In this document: positions 51,626 through 60,011 of the stretch, one piece after another
Layout: the number at the start of each line of letters is the position of its first letter
How positions within the stretch are numbered: position 1 is the stretch's first letter
DNA from: Accumulibacter sp964420975
GTDB lineage: Bacteria; Pseudomonadota; Gammaproteobacteria; Burkholderiales; Rhodocyclaceae
Direction of reading: 5' to 3'
Length of the DNA: 64,000 bases
NCBI GenBank assembly: GCA_964420975.1
Contig: CAYQVH010000001.1
Coordinates: forward strand, 281,045 to 345,044
Position numbers and translations under genes: made by a program
The notes under the pieces: generated by a model
Databases searched by the model: none
What the model was told of the DNA's origin: nothing
Seen by the model: only the letters and a program-made list of their open reading frames with translations

Positions 51626-52537
51626 CTAATACCACTCCAGATCGACACACAGCCGATTGCTACCCGCCTGGCGCGCGCTGTCGAGCAACGAGCGAACCCG
51701 TTCAAGCAGCGCAGCGATGTCCTCGCCGGCGTATTCCGTCACACCGCCGCTCACCGTAAGGAGCGGATCACCGTCTCGACGATGACTCGCCTCGACGTTT
51801 TCGCGCAAGCGCTCAAGGCCGATCATCCCCTCGTTCACCCGGACGTTGGGCAAAATGAGCAGGAATTCGTTGTCGCCCAAGCGGCCGACCCTATCGAACT
51901 CGCGCAGACTGTTGCCGATCAGACGGCCAACCTCGCTCAGCAAACGGTGGCGCTGATGGCTGGCCGCGGCGTCGGAAGCGACCGGAAAGTTGTCGATGGC
52001 GAGCAGGGCCAGCGTGAACGGCGTACCGTAACGGCGCGCGCGTCGCCCTTCCTCATCGAGCAGGATCTGGACGTAACGCGGGTTGAAGAGCCCGGTCAGT
52101 GCGTCGTGCGTCGGCAATTGATCGCTTTCGCAGGCTACCGGCCGATGCCGGCGAAGGTCGGAAATCGTCAGGAGAACCCGCCGCAGACGGCCACCATCGA
52201 CGACTACCGGAAAGGCGCTCGCCCTGCACCAGGTCACCCTGGCGGGGGCCTGCGTGCGCAGCCCGACGGCGCGCTGATGCACCGCTTGTCCGGTGCGAAT
52301 GACCTGCGCTTCAAGCCGCTCGTCGGCGCTCATCGGTCGGCCGTTTTCGTCGAGCCAGACCGCCGGCGTTTCGCCAAGGAGAGTCCGCGCCTGACGGTTC
52401 ACTTCCCTGAGCGAACCGTCGGCAGCATAGATCAGGAGACCGACGCCGAGACGGTCGAGCAAGACGCCGTAGCGCCCGATTTCGGCGTCATCGGCGCGCA
52501 GATCGACCAGCGGCAAGTCATCGTGCGAAGCGGACAT
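51626..52537 (-). CDS. PAS-GGDEF protein with degenerate signature
   Basis: 303 residues. A PAS-like domain covers about 22-130 (LGVGLLIYAADGSLREVNRQA). The GGDEF-fold domain covers about 142-300 (THDALTGLFNPRYVQILLDEE). The signature reads GDNEF at 221-225 where GG(D/E)EF is needed, so metal/GTP catalysis is doubtful. SGGVTEYAGED follows as the usual later strand. No membrane segment and no I-site RxxD is evident. It is the second GGDEF-fold protein with a broken motif in this window. Confidence 0.88.
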   Translation of the reverse strand: MSASHDDLPLVDLRADDAEIGRYGVLLDRLGVGLLIYAADGSLREVNRQARTLLGETPAVWLDENGRPMSADERLEAQVIRTGQAVHQRAVGLRTQAPARVTWCRASAFPVVVDGGRLRRVLLTISDLRRHRPVACESDQLPTHDALTGLFNPRYVQILLDEEGRRARRYGTPFTLALLAIDNFPVASDAAASHQRHRLLSEVGRLIGNSLREFDRVGRLGDNEFLLILPNVRVNEGMIGLERLRENVEASHRRDGDPLLTVSGGVTEYAGEDIAALLERVRSLLDSARQAGSNRLCVDLEWY

Positions 52538-52639
52538 GAGCGGACAGGCTCCTGAATGCCGCTTATCGTACCGCGGTTTGACGGCTGGCGCCCGAACCGC
52601 AGCCAGCCTGCGCCGTTGCTCACCGCAAGGCGGCCCCGG

Positions 52640-53923
52640 TCACGCCGCGGCAAGCGCCTGTTCGAGGTCGGCGATGAGGTCGTCGACGTGTTCGATACCG
52701 ATCGACAGGCGAATCATCTCCTCGGAGACACCGGCCTTGGCAAGCTCTGCAGGCGCCAATTGGCGATGCGTCGTCGACGCCGGATGGCAAGCCAGCGACT
52801 TGCTGTCACCGATATTGACCAGCCGCGTGAACAGTTGCAGCGCGTCCTGGAAGCGGGCACCGGCCTCGACGCCGGAGCAATGGCTGCCCTGGACGCCAAA
52901 GGTGAGAATCCCCGACGCCTTGCCACTCATGTACTTGTGCACCAGGGCGTGGTCTGGATGGTCGGCAAGACCCGCATAGTTGACCCAGGCCACCTTGGCG
53001 TGACCACGCAAATATGTCGCAATGACTTCGGCGTTGCGACAGATCCGATCCATCCGCAACGGCAAAGTCTCCAGGCCCTGCAGGAAAAGAAAGGCGTTGA
53101 AAGGCGAGATCGCGGCGCCCATATTGCGTAGCGGGACGACCCGCGCACGACCGATGTAGGCGGCCGGTCCAAGCGCCTCGGTATAGACGACGCCGTGGTA
53201 CGAGACGTCGGGTTCGTTGAGGCGCCTGAACTTCGCCTTGTGCGCTGCCCAGGGAAAGCGTCCGCTGTCGACGATCATGCCGCCGATCGAATTGCCGTGA
53301 CCCCCAATGTACTTGGTCAGCGAATGCACGACGATGTCGGCACCGTGTTCGAAGGGACGGCAGAGGTACGGCGTTGGCACCGTATTGTCGACGATCAGCG
53401 GAATGCCGTGGCGATGGGCGATTTCAGCCAGTCGCTCAAAGTCGGTGACATTCCCGAGCGGATTCCCGACGGATTCGCAGTAGAGCGCTTTGGTGTGACT
53501 TCCGATCAGCTTCTCGAAACTGTCGGGGTCCGCATGGTTGGCAAAACGCACTTCGATTCCGTACTGCGGCAAGGTGTGCGCAAACAGATTGTAAGTGCCG
53601 CCATACAGCGTCGATGCGGAAACGAGGTTGTCACCGGCTTCCGCAATGGTTTGAATGGCGTAGGTAATCGCGGCCTGTCCGGACGCCAGCGCGAGCCCCC
53701 CGATACCGCCCTCCATCGCCGCCACACGCTTCTCGAGTACGTCCTGCGTCGGATTCATGATCCGCGTATAGATGTTGCCGACCACCTTCAGGTCAAACAG
53801 ATCGGCTCCGTGCTGCGTGCTGTCGAAGGCGTAGGAGGTCGTCTGATAGATCGGGACGGCAACCGCCTTGGTTGTCGCCTCCGGGGTGTATCCGGCGTGG
53901 ACGGCAAGCGTTTCGAGTTTCAT
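52640..53923 (-). CDS. metY: O-acetylhomoserine sulfhydrylase (aminocarboxypropyltransferase)
   Basis: 427 residues. METY/METZ-class PLP enzyme: LAVHAGYTPEATTKAVAVPIYQTTSYAF, YTRIMNPTQDVLEKR, ESVGNPLGNVTDF, the PLP lysine in VVHSLTKYIGGHG, and LARLVNIGDSKSL-like LFTRLVNIGDSKSLACHP near the C-terminus. It makes homocysteine from O-acetylhomoserine and sulfide. It belongs to the sulfur theme of the neighbourhood. I see no SAM riboswitch in the 145 bp upstream. Confidence 0.95.
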   Translation of the reverse strand: MKLETLAVHAGYTPEATTKAVAVPIYQTTSYAFDSTQHGADLFDLKVVGNIYTRIMNPTQDVLEKRVAAMEGGIGGLALASGQAAITYAIQTIAEAGDNLVSASTLYGGTYNLFAHTLPQYGIEVRFANHADPDSFEKLIGSHTKALYCESVGNPLGNVTDFERLAEIAHRHGIPLIVDNTVPTPYLCRPFEHGADIVVHSLTKYIGGHGNSIGGMIVDSGRFPWAAHKAKFRRLNEPDVSYHGVVYTEALGPAAYIGRARVVPLRNMGAAISPFNAFLFLQGLETLPLRMDRICRNAEVIATYLRGHAKVAWVNYAGLADHPDHALVHKYMSGKASGILTFGVQGSHCSGVEAGARFQDALQLFTRLVNIGDSKSLACHPASTTHRQLAPAELAKAGVSEEMIRLSIGIEHVDDLIADLEQALAAA

Positions 53924-54068
53924 GTGGGATCTCCCGGATGGTTTCCTGAGGGTTCGTCGCGCGTGCGAACGGCGCGCATCTTAGCACGCCACCCTAAACG
54001 TCACGGGCTCCCGCTCGCGTCGCAGGCCTCGGAGACGAGGGCCGCAAGAGGCGACTCGCCGTTCGTGG

Positions 54069-55211
54069 TCAGCGCTCGTAACCCCACGCCCGCTGCCAGG
54101 CGTAGGCCGGGTCGACCGACGACTCGTCGTGCGCGTAGGCGCGAATCGCCAGCAGGCCGGGGCCGGTCTGACGCGGTTCCGGCACATCGAGCAAGCGGCC
54201 ATACGCGTCGGCGATCGCGAACACGTGGCGCTGCCGAGCAGAGTTTGCAAAAGGACGACGCGTCACCACCGCCAACTCACGGTTGCTCAAGCGAACCAGG
54301 CTCCCGGGAGGAAAGGGCCCGAGCGCGCGCATCAACTGATGGACCAACGCCCGGTCGAGCCGCGCCAGATCGCCGGCGAACACGTGGCGACAGAGCAAGC
54401 CGACGTCATTGGCGTAATTGAGATTCCAGTAGACGGGGCTGCGCCCCTTGCGTGCGCTGAGGCGTGCCGCCAAGCTGTCGGCGATGCGGAGAATGCGTGC
54501 CGGAAGCGGTATCGACGCGGCGCGCAAGCGGTTCGGATAGCCGCTGCCATCGACGTTTTCGTGGTGACAAAGCACGGCCGGAATCCACTCGTCGCAACCC
54601 TGACCGAGGCGGCGCAACAGTCGAGCCCCGTCGACCGGATGGGTTTCGAGGGCACGCCGCTGCGCCGCATCGGGAGCGCCGTTGTGTTCGGCCATTTCGT
54701 CGTGCAGGGCAAGGCGTGCCAGGTTCATGGTCAAGGCGGCGCCGGCCATCGTCAGCAGGCCACTGCTGGCGACGCCGGCCGCTGTTCCCGCCTCCAGCGC
54801 CAACAAGCCGGCGTGAATCGAGTGCCGAACGCTGCGGCGGCCTGGCGCCGGAAGACGCGCCAGACCGAGACAGGCGTCCGGGTCGGCGAGCCAGGCGGCG
54901 AGCAGATCGCTCGCAAGTCTGCGCAGTTCTCCGACCGAGACGTGTGCGCCACGCTGGAATCGCTCGGCGATCGCGGACAGCTGGGTGGCGATCGCCGCCA
55001 ACTCGACGCTGGGTTGCGCGTGCGACAGTCGCGCCGCGTAAGGCGCCGGGCAATGAAAGCGCAGGGGTTGCGCGGGGTCGCGGCGGCCGCGCGAGATCAA
55101 CGCCCCAGCGCGCAGCAGCAGAACCCCGTTGGCGTTGTAAAGATCGCAAGGAGCCGGCTGGCCGATGAGCTCGGCCGGCATGACCACCGGACGCAGGATC
55201 AACGTCGACAT
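54069..55211 (-). CDS. HD-GYP-type protein with lost HD dyad
   Basis: 380 residues from ATG 55211 (GAGGAG upstream). The N-terminal part (about 1-120) resembles PilZ-adjacent or DUF3391-like leads but is not assigned. Residues 125-300 follow an HD-GYP fold: HPVDGARLLRRLG, the metal-binding HHE (216-218) and DGSGYPNRL (221-229) are kept. The expected HD dyad in LLHDIGK is replaced by TMNLARL (about 161-167). Catalytic c-di-GMP hydrolysis is therefore uncertain; it may bind without cutting (inference). It is expressed alone on the reverse strand. Confidence 0.8.
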   Translation of the reverse strand: MSTLILRPVVMPAELIGQPAPCDLYNANGVLLLRAGALISRGRRDPAQPLRFHCPAPYAARLSHAQPSVELAAIATQLSAIAERFQRGAHVSVGELRRLASDLLAAWLADPDACLGLARLPAPGRRSVRHSIHAGLLALEAGTAAGVASSGLLTMAGAALTMNLARLALHDEMAEHNGAPDAAQRRALETHPVDGARLLRRLGQGCDEWIPAVLCHHENVDGSGYPNRLRAASIPLPARILRIADSLAARLSARKGRSPVYWNLNYANDVGLLCRHVFAGDLARLDRALVHQLMRALGPFPPGSLVRLSNRELAVVTRRPFANSARQRHVFAIADAYGRLLDVPEPRQTGPGLLAIRAYAHDESSVDPAYAWQRAWGYER

Positions 55212-55514
55212 CGACAGGCGCTTCTCCTCATGTCGCCGCTCGCCGCGACCTCTCGCGAGCCGGCCCGGAAAGGAGTATATGGCGTTGTCCTGGAACGGGT
55301 CAATCACGACCGCCGCTTGGCCTCGCCGCGACGCGCCATGGCCGTGACCGCCCAGCCACGCCCCGGCACGACCTGACCCCGCGCCCTGCCTCGTTTGGCC
55401 TCCGTGCCCCCCCCCGCCGGCTTCCCTCGATTATTGCAAGCTCGGGGCCAATCGGGAAACGTTCCCTGGGGCGCCTAGCCTGATCCCCCGTCTTTCCTTT
55501 CGGGCGTGTGCCGC
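55212..55514. other. intergenic region, no feature recognised
   Basis: 303 bp between the HD-GYP-type gene start and the ferritin-like gene end, both leftward. It contains a homopolymeric C run near 55408. I see no gene, promoter or terminator that I can support. Confidence 0.4.
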
Positions 55515-56102
55515 TTACGCGCCAAAGCTCAGCGCTGCCTGCGGCACCGGCTTGCCGAGCGCGTTGGCGAGCAGCGACCAGTGCATCGTCTCGTCGGCGG
55601 CAAGACGCGCCGCGACTTTGGCGAGATCCTTCTCGCTGAATGACGGAATCACGCCGAGGTAAGCGTTCGCTGCGCCGAGTTCGAGTTTGGCGGCAAGCAT
55701 CAGGACGTCGGCCTGCGACTTCAAGCCGCCGGCGCCAAGAGCCGCCGCGTAATCGGCGTTTGTTTTTGCGGTCACTGGCTTGCCGCCGAGTTTCTCGATC
55801 GTCGCCACGATCGCATCGCGGTGCGCCTTGTGGTGACTCTGGAAGAGTACGGCCGTGTCGAGCACGGGCTTTTGCAGCAGCCCGCTTTCCGCTCCGACCT
55901 GATAGGCGGCGATCGCTTCGTGCTCGAGACCCAGGGCGACGTTGAGGATGTTGACATCGGCTGCCGGATTGGCGGCCGCCACCGCCAGCCGCGAGTTGCC
56001 GGCGAGCAATGAAAAGGCGGCGGCGGAGAGCGCAAGTGTCGAACCGCGCGCAAAGAAATTGCGACGCGACGCATAGGGAGGACGTACGGTTTCGATCAGC
56101 AT
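55515..56102 (-). CDS. Tat-exported ferritin-like domain protein
   Basis: 195 residues. ASRRNFFARGSTLALSAAAFSLLAG is a twin-arginine signal, so the folded protein is sent to the periplasm. The mature part has a four-helix ferritin-like pattern with metal-type residues in LGLEHEAIAAYQ, SHHKAHRDAI, LELGAANAYL and ADETMHWSLLA. Such DUF4439/Ferritin_2-like proteins are of unsettled function; oxidative-stress and metal binding roles are proposed for the family. It is monocistronic. Confidence 0.88.
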   Translation of the reverse strand: MLIETVRPPYASRRNFFARGSTLALSAAAFSLLAGNSRLAVAAANPAADVNILNVALGLEHEAIAAYQVGAESGLLQKPVLDTAVLFQSHHKAHRDAIVATIEKLGGKPVTAKTNADYAAALGAGGLKSQADVLMLAAKLELGAANAYLGVIPSFSEKDLAKVAARLAADETMHWSLLANALGKPVPQAALSFGA

Positions 56103-56270
56103 GACGAGTCCTTTCGCTTCAGAAGTGGTTGCAGGTAACTACCAGGGAGTGCTCGGGTGTCCGGGGTGGAGCCCTTGGCAAGCATTACGTGGGCGAACGG
56201 CGGCTGGATGCAGCGGCCGGGTGGACAGCGATTTGTGCGATCATTGCCGACCGATCAAGCAGAGGGTGAA

Positions 56271-56609
56271 ATGGAAGAGCTGATCAAGACCGCGACGCTG
56301 CAACTGGCGCAGCTTATCGAGGTGATGGCGGCGGGGATCATCTGCCTCGCGTCGCTCAAGGCCTTCATCGAGTTTGCCCGCGACAGCGCTTCGCGCGCCG
56401 CCGGCTACGTGCCACGCCTGCTGATCCGGCTCAACCTCGGCAAGTCACTGGCGTTGTCGCTCGAGCTCCTGCTCGGTGCCGATATTCTGAAGACGGCGAT
56501 CGCGCCGAGCTGGAACGACATTGGGCAACTGGCGGCGATCGCCGCCTTGCGCACGGCGCTCAACTACTTCCTCGAACGCGAACTCAGGGCTTTCGAAGTG
56601 AAGGAGTGA
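56271..56609 (+). CDS. DUF1622 membrane protein
   Basis: 112 residues from ATG 56271 (GAGGGTGA upstream); a longer frame from 56157 has no site. Two to three membrane helices (LIEVMAAGIICLASLKAFIEF; GKSLALSLELLLGADILKTAI) with ERELRAFEVKE at the C-terminus. This is the DUF1622 family of unknown function. It is convergent with the response regulator gene and overlaps it by 26 bp. Confidence 0.85.
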   Translation: MEELIKTATLQLAQLIEVMAAGIICLASLKAFIEFARDSASRAAGYVPRLLIRLNLGKSLALSLELLLGADILKTAIAPSWNDIGQLAAIAALRTALNYFLERELRAFEVKE

Positions 56610-57228
56610 CGCCTCCCCTGGCACTTTCCTGCAGGCTCAGACGGACCAGATCGGCGACGCTGTCGACCTGCAGCTTGGCCATTAGTCGCGCCTTGTGCAC
56701 CTCGACAGTGCGCGGGCTGATCCCCAGTTCGCGGGCAATCTCGCGATTGTGCCGACCGCGGACGACCTGCTCCATGACTTCCTCTTCGCGCGGCGTCAGC
56801 GTCGCCAACAGGCGGCTACTTGCCGCGGATCGTTCCTGGTGTTCCTGCGTCGCGTCCTGGCGCCTGAACGCCTCATCGATCGCCCGCAGCAGGCGCTCGT
56901 GATCGATCGGCTTTTCGAGGAAGTCGACCGCTTGTGCACGAAACGCCTCGCGCGCCGATTCGACGTCGCCGTGCCCGGTCATCACCACCACCGGAATCCG
57001 GCAGCCGAGCTGCAGCAAGCGCTGTTGTAGCGCCAGGCCGGTCATTCCCGGCATGCGAATGTCGATCAGCAGGCACCCTCGCCATAGCGGGCGGTGCGCG
57101 GCGAGAAAGCTTTCGGCATCGGCAAACAGGGCCACCGACAAGCCTTCCAGACCGAGCAGCAAACCCAGCGCGTCGCGTACCGACGGATCGTCGTCGACGA
57201 TGAATACGGTGTTGCCCCTAGTCGTCAT
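56584..57228 (-). CDS. FixJ/NarL-type response regulator
   Basis: 214 residues from ATG 57228. The receiver domain has VFIVDDDPSVRDALGLLL, phosphoacceptor Asp56 in LLIDIRMPGMTG and KPI at the end. A LuxR-type HTH follows (about 145-200): LTPREEEVMEQVVRGRHNREIAREL and ISPRTVEVHKARLMAKL. The start lies 11 bp inside the histidine kinase gene, so the pair is translationally coupled. Target genes are not known; the divergent pstS is next to the kinase. Confidence 0.95.
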   Translation of the reverse strand: MTTRGNTVFIVDDDPSVRDALGLLLGLEGLSVALFADAESFLAAHRPLWRGCLLIDIRMPGMTGLALQQRLLQLGCRIPVVVMTGHGDVESAREAFRAQAVDFLEKPIDHERLLRAIDEAFRRQDATQEHQERSAASSRLLATLTPREEEVMEQVVRGRHNREIARELGISPRTVEVHKARLMAKLQVDSVADLVRLSLQESARGGVTPSLRKP

Positions 57229-58801
57229 TGGCGGACTTCTCTTCGCTCGGGAGAACGATTTTGAACAGACCACGATCGCCGATTTCGGCCCATAGGCTGC
57301 CGCCGTGCGCCTCGACGATCGCCCGGCTGATCGTCAGGCCAAGCCCGAGCCCGCTCGCCTTGGACGACTGAAACGCCTCGAACAGACGCGATGCCATCTC
57401 TTCGGACACTCCCGGACCACTGTCTTCGACCGTAATACAGACGCGGTTGGCGCTTTCGCGCTGCGCCGACAAACAGACCTGCCGCCGTCCGGAGGGAGCG
57501 TCGGCGGTCGCCTCGACGGCGTTGGCAATCAGATTGCGCAAGACGACTTCAAGTTGCAAGCGGTCTGCCCACAAATCACAAAGGGGTACCGGCTGCACAG
57601 TCAGTTCGACGCTCTCCTGTCGGGCTTGGGTTGCCGCGGAATCCGCTACCGCCGTGAGCAGATCGCGCAGCTCGATCCGCTCCAGGCGCGTGCTGCCAGT
57701 ACGGAAAAAGTCGCGCAAGCGACTGACGACGTCGGCGGCGCGCACCGATTCCGACACCATCCGTTCGATCACTGTCCGCAGACGCTCGCCGGACTCGCCG
57801 CGTTCAAGCAGTTGCTGCGAGGCACGCGCGTACGCCAACAGGGCGGTCAGCGGCTGATGGAGTTCGTGTGACAAGGCTCCCGCCATTTCGCCAGCAGCGG
57901 CAAGGCGCAAGGATTGCTGCAAGTCGGAACTTAGCCGTTGCTTCTCGTCGACGACGACGCCGATCAGGCAGCCGGAGAGCGCCAACACGACCATCAACAG
58001 TTGCAATTCGAGCAGCGTCAGTGCGGAAAAGCCGAGCAAGTGCGTGGCGAGAATGATTCCACACTGGACCAGACCGGTGATCAGCGCTGCGCCGGCGATT
58101 CCCTGGCGTGCTGCTGCCCAGGCAATCGGCAGAAAGAGAATCGGCAGATAGCGCAGGTCCATCGTGTCGACGCTGGCCAGCGCGACGACCAATGCGACTC
58201 CGGTAGCCAACAGCGTGAACGACTCCGGCCCGGCGATCAGCCCTTTCAGCGTGCTGCGCCCCCGCTGGCTGAGGAGCATCGCCAGCAGGGGCATCGACAC
58301 CACAATGCCGACGACGTCGCCCAACCAGTAATGGGCCAAAGTCCCGGCAACCTGAGCGGCCGGCAGATGACCGCTCGCCACCGCCACGCCGGCGAAGAAC
58401 AGATCGTTGAGCAAGGAACCGACCGCGATGACTGCCACCCACTCGACGAGGCCGCGACGATCGGCGATGACGCCTCGTCCGCGCAGGCAGCGCCGAAGCA
58501 ATTCGGCCATCGCCCAGTAAGTCAGCGCCCGCTGTAGTCCAAGTCCACCGATCAACAGGGAGGGTAACGGCAGGTTGTGCACCCACACCTCGGAGACGAC
58601 GATCGCCAACACCAGAGGCACTACGGCGTCGACCCGGAAGCGCATGAGAAAGAGTAGAGCAAGAGCCGGCGCCGGGCTCCAGGGAGTAATTTTCAGGTCG
58701 TGGGCGGTGTGGATCCGGCTGACCCAGTCGAGCGCGAGGTAACCCAAGGCGAGCAGCGTCGCCTCGCGCCAGCCGAGTCGCCGGCGTAATAACGATGGCA
58801 T
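57218..58801 (-). CDS. MASE1 membrane histidine kinase
   Basis: 527 residues. Residues about 10-285 form an eight-helix MASE1-type sensor (MPSLLRRRLGWREATLLALG; LQRALTYWAMAELLRRCLRG; ALAHYWLGDVVGIVVSMPLL-like). The transmitter has the H-box EMAGALSHELHQPL with His312, an N-box LEVVLRNLIANAVEA, and G-boxes DSGPGVSEE and GLGLGLTISRAI. It phosphorylates the FixJ-type regulator encoded immediately downstream. The signal for MASE1 domains is unknown. It is divergent from pstS across 258 bp. Confidence 0.94.
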   Translation of the reverse strand: MPSLLRRRLGWREATLLALGYLALDWVSRIHTAHDLKITPWSPAPALALLFLMRFRVDAVVPLVLAIVVSEVWVHNLPLPSLLIGGLGLQRALTYWAMAELLRRCLRGRGVIADRRGLVEWVAVIAVGSLLNDLFFAGVAVASGHLPAAQVAGTLAHYWLGDVVGIVVSMPLLAMLLSQRGRSTLKGLIAGPESFTLLATGVALVVALASVDTMDLRYLPILFLPIAWAAARQGIAGAALITGLVQCGIILATHLLGFSALTLLELQLLMVVLALSGCLIGVVVDEKQRLSSDLQQSLRLAAAGEMAGALSHELHQPLTALLAYARASQQLLERGESGERLRTVIERMVSESVRAADVVSRLRDFFRTGSTRLERIELRDLLTAVADSAATQARQESVELTVQPVPLCDLWADRLQLEVVLRNLIANAVEATADAPSGRRQVCLSAQRESANRVCITVEDSGPGVSEEMASRLFEAFQSSKASGLGLGLTISRAIVEAHGGSLWAEIGDRGLFKIVLPSEEKSANDD

Positions 58802-59059
58802 GAAATAAGTCGGTCCAATCGATTCCGTTTTGGATTGTGCACCTGCTTTGGCAGTTTGGATATTGCGGGTATCACGTACGGGTTCCCTTTGCCAAGACGA
58901 AGAGAGTCGTTAATTCCGTTCTTCTTGCCGGCGCTGGAACGGGGTGGACAACGGGGTTTTGCTTACGTAGGAGCCCGAATTTTCAACTCCGGAAAACGCT
59001 TCTATGCTCGTTCCTCCTACAAGCCATTAACACCCTCGATTTTTCAAGGAGAACCTGTA

Positions 59060-59935
59060 ATGACCGTCCACCCGCCGCTGCTCAAGATCGCTGCGTCCCT
59101 CCTCGGCGCCGTCGCCTGTGCCAGCGTTTTCGCCCGCACCGAAATCCAGAACAAGGGCTCCGATACCCTGGTCAACGCGGCCCAGGCGCTGGCCGAACAG
59201 TATGGCAAGGTCAACCCGAAGGTCGCAGTCGCGGTCTCCGGTGGTGGCTCCGGTACCGGCATCGCGGCGATGATCAACGGCACCGTCGACATCGCCAATT
59301 CGAGCCGCAAGATGTCGGAGAAGGAGATCAAGGAAGCGCAGGCGAAGGGGCGCAAACCGGTCGAGCACATCATCGGCTACGACGCACTGGCGATCTTCGT
59401 GCACAAGAACTTCCCGGCCAATTCGATCACGGTGACCGATCTGGCGAAGATTTACGGGCGTGACGGCGGTGCCAGCAAGTGGAGCGACCTCGGGATCGCG
59501 ATTCCGGGCTGCAAGGGCGAAATCGTCGTCGTCAGCCGGCAGAACAACTCCGGCACCTACGCCTATTTCAAGGAAGCCGTGCTCGGCGAGAAAGGCAAGT
59601 TTCGCCAGGGAACGCTCGACATGCACGGTTCGAAGGACGTGGCCGACCTCGTCGAGAAAACCCCTTGCGCGATCGGTTACAGCGGTCTTGCTTACGTTAC
59701 CGATCACATGAAGGCCCTCTGCGTCGCGCCGGAAGCCGGCAAGCCCTGTGTCAAGCCGACCGAGCAGACGGCGTTCGACGGGACGTATCCGATTTCGCGG
59801 CCGCTGTTCATGTACACCAACGGTGAGCCGACGGGCGACGTCAAGAGCTATATGGACTGGATCAAGAGCAACACCGGCCAGTGCATCGTCGAGAAGGAAG
59901 GCTATGCGCCGATGAAGAAGGTGAGCTGCAAGTAA
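59060..59935 (+). CDS. pstS: periplasmic phosphate-binding protein
   Basis: 291 residues from ATG 59060 with AAGGAGA about 6 nt upstream. The signal peptide ends in AVACASVFA. The phosphate-binding loops are NKGSDTLVNAAQALAEQY, SGGGSGTGIAAMINGTVDIANSSR and VVSRQNNSGTYAYF. It is the binding protein of the high-affinity Pst system, and the cognate pstC, pstA and pstB follow after the phoU-like gene. I find no good PHO box in the 258-bp divergent region, so PhoB control is unproven. Confidence 0.95.
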   Translation: MTVHPPLLKIAASLLGAVACASVFARTEIQNKGSDTLVNAAQALAEQYGKVNPKVAVAVSGGGSGTGIAAMINGTVDIANSSRKMSEKEIKEAQAKGRKPVEHIIGYDALAIFVHKNFPANSITVTDLAKIYGRDGGASKWSDLGIAIPGCKGEIVVVSRQNNSGTYAYFKEAVLGEKGKFRQGTLDMHGSKDVADLVEKTPCAIGYSGLAYVTDHMKALCVAPEAGKPCVKPTEQTAFDGTYPISRPLFMYTNGEPTGDVKSYMDWIKSNTGQCIVEKEGYAPMKKVSCK

Positions 59936-60011
59936 CCCCGCCCGTGGCGGCCTGCCGACCGACGCGCAGGCCGAGATCTTCCCGCTAGTCAGGTCAGGAT
60001 CAACACCCCCC

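Noticed and set aside
53924..54068. SAM riboswitch upstream of metY
   Set aside because: The 145-bp upstream region shows no aptamer-like helices that I can support.
58802..59059. PHO box and PhoB control of pstS
   Set aside because: I searched the divergent region for CTGTCAT-type repeats and saw none convincing; the operon identity does not depend on it.
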